This document shows, piece after piece, positions 18,436 through 26,265 of a DNA stretch of 33,525 bases. The stretch covers positions 1-33,525 of the forward strand of contig JAQTQS010000004.1 of NCBI GenBank assembly GCA_028712125.1, read 5' to 3'. The position numbers were made by a program, and so were the translations under genes. Source of the DNA: Candidatus Altarchaeota archaeon (GTDB taxonomy: Archaea > Altiarchaeota > Altiarchaeia > IMC4 > SCGC-AAA252-I15). The notes under the pieces were generated by a model, which was not told the DNA's origin, made no database searches, and saw nothing but the letters and a program-made list of their open reading frames with translations. Each line of letters begins with the position of its first letter. The stretch's first letter is position 1.

Positions 18436-18912
18436 CTATGCCTCTCTCGCGCTTAGTATCTTCGGGTCGTGCCGTATGCTTTCTTCGCCAACGCCCAATG
18501 CTTTCAGAACTTCGGCCGCTGTCTTGAACTTATAGTTGTCTTTAGGGCGTTCGAGGTAGAACACCCTGTCTGGACCGTCGAACCCGACGTTGAACCTGGC
18601 GGTCTCTTCGAGCAGTTCCCAGTGATCCGGCGGCTTGGCCCCAACATCCCGCAGGCGGCGGAGTACGGCCATACCGCTTTCAGCGTGCGTCGTCCCCGCC
18701 GATGAGACGTACCATTTCCCCTTCCACAACCCCATGAAGCCCGTCGCCGAGTCGGCCATTTCTTGCGGTTTTTTTCCCACGAGGACGACGTCCTTGGGGT
18801 CCACCTTAATGTCGAACTGGAATCCGGGAGGAAGGCTGCCCGCATCCTGAGGGCCGGCAATGCGAGCCTTATTGGGTTCATGCTCGCCCGGCCGTCTTGT
18901 CTTATGTGCCAT
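18436..18912 (-). CDS. Tandem paralog family, member 6 (diverged)
   Basis: MAHKTRRPGEHE...DPKDVVLVGKKPQEM...WYVSSAGTTHAE...FDGPDRVFYLERPKDNYKFKTAAEVLKALGVGEESIRHDPKIL. Confidence 0.75.
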   Translation of the reverse strand: MAHKTRRPGEHEPNKARIAGPQDAGSLPPGFQFDIKVDPKDVVLVGKKPQEMADSATGFMGLWKGKWYVSSAGTTHAESGMAVLRRLRDVGAKPPDHWELLEETARFNVGFDGPDRVFYLERPKDNYKFKTAAEVLKALGVGEESIRHDPKILSAREA

Positions 18913-18928
18913 TCTTTAAAAGGGGGGT

Positions 18929-18954
18929 GTTTAGTATACGGGCTTTTTGTGTTA
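18929..18954 (-). promoter_or_regulatory. Shared promoter-like motif upstream of member 6
   Basis: Plus-strand gtttagtatacgggctttttgtgtta; 22/26 identical to the motif at 19516-19541, at the same distance from the ATG. Confidence 0.6.
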
Positions 18955-18980
18955 TTATACTCCCAATGATGGCGGCTTTC

Positions 18981-19499
18981 CTATTTCGGCTTGAATTGGT
19001 TGGAGTCGAGGCGTATTCGGTTCCGGTTTATGTTGATGTCTGCCAGGACTGATGTTATTTTCTCTTCTTTTGCATCGCCATGTTGCATGTCCAGTATGAA
19101 CACGTCATGCAAGCCTTCCCTGACGATGCTCACGCGGACTCTTTCGGGGCGTATCTTCGCCGATGCCGCGATTAATGTGCCCTCTCCCAAGACGCCCTTT
19201 TGGAGGAGGTATCTGGCAACCAGCCCTGACGCCCCTATTCCCGACCCCTCCTCGCTCTTCGCCCGGGATATGACGCGATGGCCTTGCCCGACGTATATTG
19301 CCAGATGGTCTCCAGCGCGAAGCAAGTCGGAACGGCATCCTATCGTGGTTATGTCCCCTGAACGGCCCGCTCCTTCGTAGACTTGGAAATGCTCGCCGTG
19401 GTGGATTACTTCTTTGAGCTGTATTGACGGCGGGAGGCCGGGTCCGGGCGGCTTGCGCCCTTCCATTCCTCCGCCCGGTTGTACTGTTGTAGTGCTCAT
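18981..19499 (-). CDS. Tandem paralog family, member 7 (most diverged)
   Basis: MSTTTVQPGGGMEG...VYEGAGRSGDITTIG...RVISRAKSEEG...HDVFILDMQHGDAKEEKITSVLADININRNRIRLDSNQF. Confidence 0.75.
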   Translation of the reverse strand: MSTTTVQPGGGMEGRKPPGPGLPPSIQLKEVIHHGEHFQVYEGAGRSGDITTIGCRSDLLRAGDHLAIYVGQGHRVISRAKSEEGSGIGASGLVARYLLQKGVLGEGTLIAASAKIRPERVRVSIVREGLHDVFILDMQHGDAKEEKITSVLADININRNRIRLDSNQFKPK

Positions 19500-19515
19500 T
19501 TACTTGACGCTAGCC

Positions 19516-19541
19516 GTTTAGTATACGGATTTTTAGTGTAA
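19516..19541 (-). promoter_or_regulatory. Shared promoter-like motif upstream of member 7
   Basis: Plus-strand gtttagtatacggatttttagtgtaa; see 18929-18954. Confidence 0.6.
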
Positions 19542-19665
19542 AAACATGGCTGGTATTGATGCATTTCATGCCGGCCTGCATGCGGGAAATGCAAGTTATG
19601 CCACCATAAAAGCCGGTTGCGGAATGTTTTATCCTGCCGCGCTTAAATAAAATACGCGCATTAAC

Positions 19666-20055
19666 ATGGACAAGAGCAAGTGGGCTGTCGCTATCGTGCT
19701 GGCGAGCACGCTGTTGACTTCGAGCGGCCAGATTCTCCTCAAGATGGGGTCGGGTAATCTTAGCCTAGATTTGATTGCGCAATTGTCTAATCTTCCTTTG
19801 CTTGCCGGCTGGTTTTTGTACATTGTCGGGGCGGTCATGCTTATCGTCGCGTTGAAGTACGGCGATTTGTCAGTGCTTTATCCGATATACTCACTGAATT
19901 TCGTCTGGGTCAGCATCCTTTCGCCATATATCTTCGCGACCGACTCGATGAATACCGTAAAGTGGGCGGGCGTGGTCGTAGTCGTCCTCGGCGTAAGCTG
20001 CGTCGGCATAGGGAGCGCGAGGGCCGCGGCGCGGCAGCGGGAGGCTGGGAGATGA
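19666..20055 (+). CDS. Small 4-TM DMT-superfamily membrane protein, subunit 1
   Basis: MDKSKWAVAIVLASTLLTSSGQILLKMGSGNL...GDLSVLYPIYSLNFVWVSILSPYIF: EamA/SMR-like pattern. Confidence 0.75.
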   Translation: MDKSKWAVAIVLASTLLTSSGQILLKMGSGNLSLDLIAQLSNLPLLAGWFLYIVGAVMLIVALKYGDLSVLYPIYSLNFVWVSILSPYIFATDSMNTVKWAGVVVVVLGVSCVGIGSARAAARQREAGR

Positions 20056-20408
20056 ATGCAGAGCCTTGGGCGGTTGCGATGATAATCGTCGCGAGCCTGC
20101 TGGGGGCGTTCGGCTCGATATACCTCAAGAAGGGCTCAGGACGGCTTGAGTTCTCGCCAAGAAAGCTCGCAGGCAACCGCGACCTTATCTACGGATTCCT
20201 CCTGTACGGCCTCTCGTCCCTCTTCTTCATCGTCGGCCTGAAGGGCGGCGAGCTTTCAGTCCTTTATCCCCTGGTGGCCTTGAGCTATGTGTGGATTTGC
20301 ATCCTATCTGTGAGGATACTTAAGGAGAGTATGGGATTCTGGAAGTGGCTGGGCGTCGTCCTCATAGTCGCGGGCGTAGGCCTTATCGGCATGGGGGGCG
20401 CAGTATAG
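20052..20408 (+). CDS. Small 4-TM DMT-superfamily membrane protein, subunit 2
   Basis: ATG overlaps the upstream TGA (ATGA). MNAEPWAVAMIIVASLLGAFGSIYLKKGSGRL...GGELSVLYPLVALSYVWICILSVRIL. Start 20052 preferred over 19962. Confidence 0.75.
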   Translation: MNAEPWAVAMIIVASLLGAFGSIYLKKGSGRLEFSPRKLAGNRDLIYGFLLYGLSSLFFIVGLKGGELSVLYPLVALSYVWICILSVRILKESMGFWKWLGVVLIVAGVGLIGMGGAV

Positions 20409-20422
20409 CTTTGCTCCTTTTT
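20407..20422 (+). repeat. Left terminal inverted repeat
   Basis: AGCTTTGCTCCTTTTT, exact reverse complement of 26929-26944. Confidence 0.9.
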
Positions 20423-20496
20423 AATGCTCCTTTATTCCAAAAAGGAGCAGACAAAGATAAAAAGGAGCAGAAGATACGTGAGTATAAAATAAGATT

Positions 20497-20928
20497 TTAC
20501 TTGTTTTGTTTACAATAACCATAACCCGCACCAAAACCCCCTGCAAAAATTACTAGGATGGTCATTATCTGGTTTAATAATTCTGTATTTTGGTCCTTCA
20601 GTAAATAAATCAAAGTAATAATAAATATCATAGCTAGTACCAATGTACAAAATACATATTTTCTAATAGAAAATCCATGTTGTGAGTGTATCTCCTGTTG
20701 TCTGCCTGCAAGGTCTAATGTTTTGGATATATGCTCTGGACTAACTTTTTTTAATATTTCGAGAGGTACTGGTCCTGATGATGCTTGCATCATAAAAGAC
20801 ATAACTTCTTTTACTTCTTTAGGAAGGTCAGGTGCGTCTATACTATCTGGATTCTTAGATTCTCCGTTATTAACAACTTCAACTAATTTATTTTCTTCAA
20901 CCACATTTGGTTTATTATCTTGGGCCAT
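20497..20928 (-). CDS. Two-TM membrane protein, DUF2335-like
   Basis: 143 aa; SSGPVPLEILKKVSPEHISKTLDLAGRQQEIHSQ followed by two hydrophobic segments resembles the DUF2335 layout. Confidence 0.5.
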   Translation of the reverse strand: MAQDNKPNVVEENKLVEVVNNGESKNPDSIDAPDLPKEVKEVMSFMMQASSGPVPLEILKKVSPEHISKTLDLAGRQQEIHSQHGFSIRKYVFCTLVLAMIFIITLIYLLKDQNTELLNQIMTILVIFAGGFGAGYGYCKQNK

Positions 20929-20929
20929 A

Positions 20930-21157
20930 TTAACGAATATTGCTGAAAGACGAATCTACTCTTTTAAATGAATCTATTAAATTATGTTCAATTAGTGAAG
21001 CGGTCATAGTGAGTATAATCATTTTCGTTAGGTACTGGTCATTGGCAAAGTTAGAAGATTTGATACTTTTACTTATCTCTAAAAAATTTTCTATCATTTC
21101 ACCTTCCGTTTTTTTACAATAGTATTTTGACATCATTTTACTATAATTACATTTCAA
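20930..21157 (-). CDS. Small hypothetical protein
   Basis: 75-aa ORF with its stop adjacent to the next gene's start; same strand, likely co-transcribed. Confidence 0.45.
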   Translation of the reverse strand: MKCNYSKMMSKYYCKKTEGEMIENFLEISKSIKSSNFANDQYLTKMIILTMTASLIEHNLIDSFKRVDSSFSNIR

Positions 21158-21209
21158 TTATCTTATTAGTGCATTTATTCGTTTAAAAGTATGTGTAGTG
21201 CCTAATTTT

Positions 21210-22418
21210 TTATAAATCAGGCTTAAAATCTGGTTTAATCTTTAATTCGTGCATTTCTTGGATTAGTACACAGATATTATGGGCTATCAACTTACATAGC
21301 ATTTCGTTTTCCTGTGCTTTGTAGTTTTTGCTTTTCAGTTTGTCGCCGAACTTTGCCTTTATCATGTTGAAAGCACTCTCAACATTCGAGCGTTGGTGGT
21401 AGTGTTGCATGAACTCATCACGGTTTAGCATGAAGTAGTGATACATGCGCTTCCATGTTACCGAACCCCTGCTTTTACCACCGTCTTTACTCTTGAACGG
21501 CAGGTAAGCGGTCGCTCCTAGTTCGTTGACTAGGTTGTAGTTCTCGCGGCTTGTATACGCCTTGTCTGCGACTACTTCTTTTATCGTAAACCCGCCGTTG
21601 TAGGCTTCGGTTAAAAGAGGGTTGAATTGTAGGCAGTCTGCGCCGTTTTCCGGCGTGATTTGTGCGGAAGCTATTACGTTGGTTTTCGTACCTACGAGGA
21701 TATGCGCCTTAACCCAATGGTGCTGTTTCTTTGTGCCGTGTTTTTCCACGCAATACTGGTTAAACTGAGTAGTCCTAAAACCGCTTGAATCAGGGGCGAA
21801 GGTCGTCTCAACACTCTTTAAAGGTAAGGCGGTTAGGGTTAGTAATTGATGTAGTAACGGAGTTATTTCCTCTCGGTTTAGGAACTTGTTTATGGCGTTG
21901 AAGTTCGGCACTTTGTTTAACTGCTCCTTCTGGCTGGCGTTCTTGTATAAGGTGTATGCCCTCCTGCTGGAAAGTTGCGAGTAAACCTTCTGTATAGAGC
22001 AGAATAAGCCGTCTCTAAGGGTTAATGGCTTACGCCCAATAAGGGAAGGGTCTCTAATAGGCTCTTCCACGTTTTCCACAAGGTCTTTCAACAGTTCGTC
22101 AAAGCTCGTTATCTCGCCGGTCTGAGCTTTGTTGTAAGCCTTCCAGTTTTGGGAATAGGTAACCTTCTTGGTTTCGGTTACTGTGGTGTTGCCCTGTGTG
22201 TCGGTGGTTTTCTGTATGGTGTGCATTACTGCGTAGGTGTGTTTGCATGTCAAATTTCTTGTCTGGCAATCTGGACAGTCGCATACATAACGTCCTCCCT
22301 TACGCTGGACAAAGTAATGCCCGCTTCCCCATTGTGCTGGAACAATCCAGCCGTGTTTTGTCTGTTCAAGACCGCCTTTCTCGGCGATTTGTATCCCCCG
22401 TATTTCTCGTGCTTCCAT
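21210..22418 (-). CDS. DDE transposase with N-terminal SWIM-type zinc finger
   Basis: 402 aa; CDCPDCQTRNLTCKH (SWIM-like CxC...CxH); candidate DDE: FAPDSSGF, VVADKAYTS, HQRSNVESAFNMIKAKFG. Confidence 0.85.
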   Translation of the reverse strand: MEAREIRGIQIAEKGGLEQTKHGWIVPAQWGSGHYFVQRKGGRYVCDCPDCQTRNLTCKHTYAVMHTIQKTTDTQGNTTVTETKKVTYSQNWKAYNKAQTGEITSFDELLKDLVENVEEPIRDPSLIGRKPLTLRDGLFCSIQKVYSQLSSRRAYTLYKNASQKEQLNKVPNFNAINKFLNREEITPLLHQLLTLTALPLKSVETTFAPDSSGFRTTQFNQYCVEKHGTKKQHHWVKAHILVGTKTNVIASAQITPENGADCLQFNPLLTEAYNGGFTIKEVVADKAYTSRENYNLVNELGATAYLPFKSKDGGKSRGSVTWKRMYHYFMLNRDEFMQHYHQRSNVESAFNMIKAKFGDKLKSKNYKAQENEMLCKLIAHNICVLIQEMHELKIKPDFKPDL

Positions 22419-22442
22419 CTTTGTTTTCCTCTACTTATATTA

Positions 22443-22513
22443 TATACTTATAAGTATATATACTTATCGGTATATAATAGAAACTATGGTGTTTATATAC
22501 CCATAAGTATATA
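22443..22513. promoter_or_regulatory. Three related TATACTTATAAGTATA-type motifs between the transposase and rightward genes
   Basis: Perfect palindrome TATACTTATAAGTATA (22443-22458), variant TATATACTTATCGGTATATA (22457-22476), variant TATACCCATAAGTATATA (22496-22513). Confidence 0.5.
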
Positions 22514-22543
22514 CTATTAACCGTTGAACATAGGTGATAACTA

Positions 22544-22708
22544 ATGACAAAATGCCCTAAATGTGGACACACATTCACGGAAGAACTAAAATGCCTACGG
22601 TGCGGACACAAATGGAAGCCTAGAAACGACAAACCTCCTACGGTATGTCCAAACCTAAAATGTAAAAGCCCATACTGGAATAAACCACGAAAAAAGCGTG
22701 ATGCGTAA
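22544..22708 (+). CDS. 54-aa zinc-ribbon protein (below ORF-track cutoff)
   Basis: Manual translation MTKCPKCGHTFTEELKCLRCGHKWKPRNDKPPTVCPNLKCKSPYWNKPRKKRDA*, with CPKC, CLRC and CPNLKC metal-binding pairs. Confidence 0.7.
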   Translation: MTKCPKCGHTFTEELKCLRCGHKWKPRNDKPPTVCPNLKCKSPYWNKPRKKRDA

Positions 22709-22718
22709 TTAGGGCAAG

Positions 22719-22856
22719 GTATTAAATACAACTGATATATACTTCTGTTTATCAACAGTATTAAATATAACTTCATACGCACCCACATGCACTATCTAAC
22801 CACCGATTTTGAAAAAATAATGCTTTTTAAGCATTGGATACTAGTATTAAATACAA
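22719..22856. promoter_or_regulatory. Three GTATTAAATAYAA repeats upstream of the wHTH gene
   Basis: 22719-22731 GTATTAAATACAA, 22758-22770 GTATTAAATATAA, 22844-22856 GTATTAAATACAA (2 nt before the ATG at 22859). Confidence 0.6.
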
Positions 22857-22858
22857 AG

Positions 22859-23344
22859 ATGGACTATAATGTAATCTTTCCAAGGATATTACCGCCCGAA
22901 AAGTATAGGTCATTATCTCCACAAGACCAAGAGGAGTATGTGGCAAGGAAGATTGAGGAAATTTTAATGATAAACACAAACGGGGTAACAATATCCGACG
23001 TTAGTTTGAATACCCCGTTTACTAGACCCACAATAATAAAGCATCTCGAAAAGATTGTCGCTACAAGAAAAGGGTATAAGATACGACGTGGTAGATTATC
23101 CATGTATTTTCCAAATGGGCGTGTTGTCCACCCGGAAGGTCAAATAGAAACCAAAACTGATACCGGAAATCAGTATCGCGCCACATTTTTGAACAATAAT
23201 TTTGGGGAGTTCATATACATTGAAGACCTAACTCCGAATACCGTATCTGGGGGTAGTATTCTTATTAAAAAACATGATTATCCTAATTTCCTAAACTTTT
23301 TGGATAGTGTGGAGGAGAACAGAAAAGCTATCAGGAATGAATAG
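22859..23344 (+). CDS. Putative winged-HTH regulator of the RM module
   Basis: EEILMINTNGVTISDVSLNTPFTRPTIIKHLEKIVATRKGYKIRRGRLSMYFPNGRVV resembles a wHTH; start 22859 preferred over 22787. Confidence 0.55.
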   Translation: MDYNVIFPRILPPEKYRSLSPQDQEEYVARKIEEILMINTNGVTISDVSLNTPFTRPTIIKHLEKIVATRKGYKIRRGRLSMYFPNGRVVHPEGQIETKTDTGNQYRATFLNNNFGEFIYIEDLTPNTVSGGSILIKKHDYPNFLNFLDSVEENRKAIRNE

Positions 23345-23349
23345 AAAAA

Positions 23350-24714
23350 ATGAAAACACTTCAAACTGAGGTTGAGTTCCAAGCTCATAAACTACAATCC
23401 AATAGCATTAAAGTTAATGGAAAGTTAGTTCACACACCCTTCGTAAATTTTGTACCTACCAGCAAGAATGATGTTGAACTACTGCTTGAAACTATAAAAA
23501 AAAGTAATGATGAACATTATTTTGTAGACCGAGTACAAGCCGTAACTTATAGAGTTTTCGATGAAGAACGAATATTCGGGGGACTTACGAAAAAGGTAAC
23601 ACAAAATCAATCACCGAGTCCAATAACTATTAAAAGTGATGAGAATGCATTACGGTACATGGATGGTTGGTTGAGATTCATTGACCCCTGCACAAATTTC
23701 TATCGTAAAAGATACAACGGATATACAATCGGATTTCTTAAGTTAAAATCCATTCCAAGTTACGTTGAAAGATACTTTCAAAAGCTTAACAGGTGTGAAA
23801 AGGATAGTTTAGATGAATGTCATTCTCAATTTTGGGAAACGCTCTCTAAACCTAATTCAGAGGGAATAACCCAAGAGACGCTATCTAAGTTAATCATCTG
23901 GAATGCGAAATTACAAAAGGACAAAAACGCAGATATTTTCTTACCTCCATCTCCCTTTATTTCTCTCACGTACTGCCAAGAGTTGGCAAAAATAGCTATT
24001 GAAGTCAATAAGGATGCTCAAGAGCTTGTATCATGGGATACTGCAACATTTTTCAATATAGACGCCTCAACGTTTCAAGATAAGCCAACAATCCAAATGA
24101 TTTTAAATTATATAGCCGATACAAATAATCCTACCCCCCTTACCGTGTTTAAGTTGAATGATGCTAAGAAACTATCTGATTTGACCTACGGGGAACATGC
24201 TCTAAACAATTTTGAGTTTTTCCTAAAAGTCCTCTATGAAATAAAAAATGATTATCCCCCAAAAATTATTGGATTATTGAATAGTGGTGGTTTTGGTTAC
24301 TGCCTACTAGGGGCTAAATTCGACTTCTTTACGGACTACATCTCTAATTATGAAGCGTATATACCCCCACGGGGTAAACGCCCAACTCATAGAGCTGCGT
24401 TACACCCTATAACACTAATACCTGAAAAATTTAACAATATTGTATCTGCTAGGAAAGAAGATGGTTATGTGCCGTTATCTTACCACCCGGATAAGAAGTA
24501 TCATAATACACAGCAATTCAATAAGGAATCGGTTGATGGGGACGTATGGGGTAAGGATGCTAAATTAGCTGGTATGTGCATGTGGAACATTTATACTCGC
24601 GAAGTAGTGGAGGCTATGCGAGATAAGAACAAGATAGACTCACTTTTCTTTGATAGGGTTCAACAGTCTGCATTTTCTCGTCTCGGACCTATTATACGAA
24701 AATTGAATGCTTAA
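23350..24714 (+). CDS. Unknown 454-aa protein in the RM operon
   Basis: Begins 5 nt after the wHTH stop and ends 17 nt before the methyltransferase start; no confidently recognised motif (KIIGLLNSGGFGYCLLGAKFDFFTDYISNYEAY...). Confidence 0.75.
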   Translation: MKTLQTEVEFQAHKLQSNSIKVNGKLVHTPFVNFVPTSKNDVELLLETIKKSNDEHYFVDRVQAVTYRVFDEERIFGGLTKKVTQNQSPSPITIKSDENALRYMDGWLRFIDPCTNFYRKRYNGYTIGFLKLKSIPSYVERYFQKLNRCEKDSLDECHSQFWETLSKPNSEGITQETLSKLIIWNAKLQKDKNADIFLPPSPFISLTYCQELAKIAIEVNKDAQELVSWDTATFFNIDASTFQDKPTIQMILNYIADTNNPTPLTVFKLNDAKKLSDLTYGEHALNNFEFFLKVLYEIKNDYPPKIIGLLNSGGFGYCLLGAKFDFFTDYISNYEAYIPPRGKRPTHRAALHPITLIPEKFNNIVSARKEDGYVPLSYHPDKKYHNTQQFNKESVDGDVWGKDAKLAGMCMWNIYTREVVEAMRDKNKIDSLFFDRVQQSAFSRLGPIIRKLNA

Positions 24715-24731
24715 CATTTAGGTACTATATA

Positions 24732-25835
24732 ATGACTAGAAAAAAGAAAGAAACCTTCAAGTTGATTGATGCCTTCTCAGGAGCGGGCGGTCTTACGTTG
24801 GGGTTCACAAAAGTTTTCAATCATAAATTTAAACCGGTATGGGCTAACGACTTCAACGCCTATGCAGCCGCAACCTATAACGAGAATTTTGGAAAACACT
24901 GCATATCTGAGGATATAAACAAGGTAATAAACAAATCCTCGGTAAAAATCCCTAAGGCGGATGTGGTAATCGGAGGTCCGCCATGTCAAGGTTTCAGTTT
25001 GTTAAATAAGAATCGTGAAGGCGACCCACGTAAGCAATTATGGAGACAATATATGGATTTGGTTGAAAAATCCTGTGCAACGATTTTTGTTATGGAGAAC
25101 GTACCGCAACTTCTCGACTCCTTCGAACACGGAGAGTTACTAGGAGTTGCGGAAGCTAAGGGTTTCTCGGTTAGATGGGCTAAACTAAACGCCGCCGATT
25201 ACGGTGTTCCCCAGACTCGGTACAGGGCGTTCATAATAGGGTGCAATTTTACCGACCCTAAATCCGTGTTTCCACCTAAGAAAACCCACTACAAAAATGA
25301 TAAGATATTAGCTGAAAACCGAGATGAGTATGTTAAAAATCCTAACTTGTGGATAACCGTCCGGGATGCTATTGGAGATTTGCCTGAACCGGAAGGGACG
25401 GAAATACGTTCAGAAGCTTCGCCGCTTAATCTTCACTTCGGGCGCAATCCAACGGAAGTAAGTAGAAATAGATTTAAAGCCATCCCTAGAGAGGGTATGA
25501 ACCGTTTTGACTTACAGAGAAATGCACCGGAGCTTACCCCGGAGTGCTGGAAGCGTAAGAAATCGGGGGGGACTGATTTGTTTGGTAGAATGTGGTGGGA
25601 TAAGCCAGCAGTCACCATTCGAACCGAATTTTTTAAGCCGGAGAAGGGACGTTATATACACCCTGTCCAACATAGGGCGATAACTCATAGGGAAGCAGCA
25701 CGGCTGCAATCCTTTCCGGATGATTTCGTGTTTAAAGGCACAAAAATAGAGATAGCAAAGCAGATAGGAAATGCCGTGCCTCCGTTGCTGGCATCCCGGA
25801 TTGCTGATTGTGTTGAATCGTTGCTTGAGAGGTGA
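24732..25835 (+). CDS. DNA (cytosine-5)-methyltransferase
   Basis: LIDAFSGAGGLTLGF (motif I), GGPPCQGFSLLNK (IV), MENVPQ (VI), AADYGVPQTRYRAFIIG (VIII), REAARLQSFPDDFVF (IX), QIGNAVPPLLA (X). Confidence 0.96.
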   Translation: MTRKKKETFKLIDAFSGAGGLTLGFTKVFNHKFKPVWANDFNAYAAATYNENFGKHCISEDINKVINKSSVKIPKADVVIGGPPCQGFSLLNKNREGDPRKQLWRQYMDLVEKSCATIFVMENVPQLLDSFEHGELLGVAEAKGFSVRWAKLNAADYGVPQTRYRAFIIGCNFTDPKSVFPPKKTHYKNDKILAENRDEYVKNPNLWITVRDAIGDLPEPEGTEIRSEASPLNLHFGRNPTEVSRNRFKAIPREGMNRFDLQRNAPELTPECWKRKKSGGTDLFGRMWWDKPAVTIRTEFFKPEKGRYIHPVQHRAITHREAARLQSFPDDFVFKGTKIEIAKQIGNAVPPLLASRIADCVESLLER

Positions 25836-25839
25836 TTTC

Positions 25840-26265
25840 GTGACCGACGTGTTTAGTCGGGATAAAAGAAGCGAGATTATGTCTAAAGTCAGGGGTGTGG
25901 ATACAAAACCGGAATTGATTGTTAGACGAATATTGTGGGGTATGGGTTTCAATTATCGTCTTAATGTAAAAACGATACTTGGAAAACCGGACATCGTATT
26001 GCCACGCCGCCGAAAAGTTATTTTTGTACATGGTTGTTTTTGGCATGGACATAAGGGATGTAGACGTTCAAAACGACCGTCAAGCAATACCCAATTTTGG
26101 AATGCCAAGATAGGGAGCAACATACTACGTGACCGTAAATACCGCAGGGCGTTAAAACAGCAGGGTTGGAAGGTTTTAACCGTGTGGGAATGTCAAACAA
26201 AAGCTCCTGAAAGGTTAAAAAGGATGTTGTCTAAGTTCTTAATTGACAATGAGCGCACGGGATAA
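25840..26265 (+). CDS. vsr: Very-short-patch mismatch repair endonuclease
   Basis: GTG start; VFSRDKRSEIMSKVRGVDTKPELIVRRILWGMGFNYRLN...GKPDIVLPRRRKVIFVHGCFWHGHKGCRRSKRPSSNTQFWNAKI...RRALKQQGWKVLTVWECQ. Confidence 0.95.
   Translation: MTDVFSRDKRSEIMSKVRGVDTKPELIVRRILWGMGFNYRLNVKTILGKPDIVLPRRRKVIFVHGCFWHGHKGCRRSKRPSSNTQFWNAKIGSNILRDRKYRRALKQQGWKVLTVWECQTKAPERLKRMLSKFLIDNERTG

Noticed and set aside
15857-19499. Interpretation of the paralog array as toxin/immunity or antigenic-variation cassettes
   Set aside because: No signal peptides, TM segments, toxin motifs, or silent/expressed cassette structure; each copy appears complete with a start codon and operon-type spacing.
21210-22418. Transposase as an independent nested IS with its own close ends
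   Set aside because: I found no inverted repeats or target duplications near 21160-22440; only the outer ends at 20407/26944 are supported.
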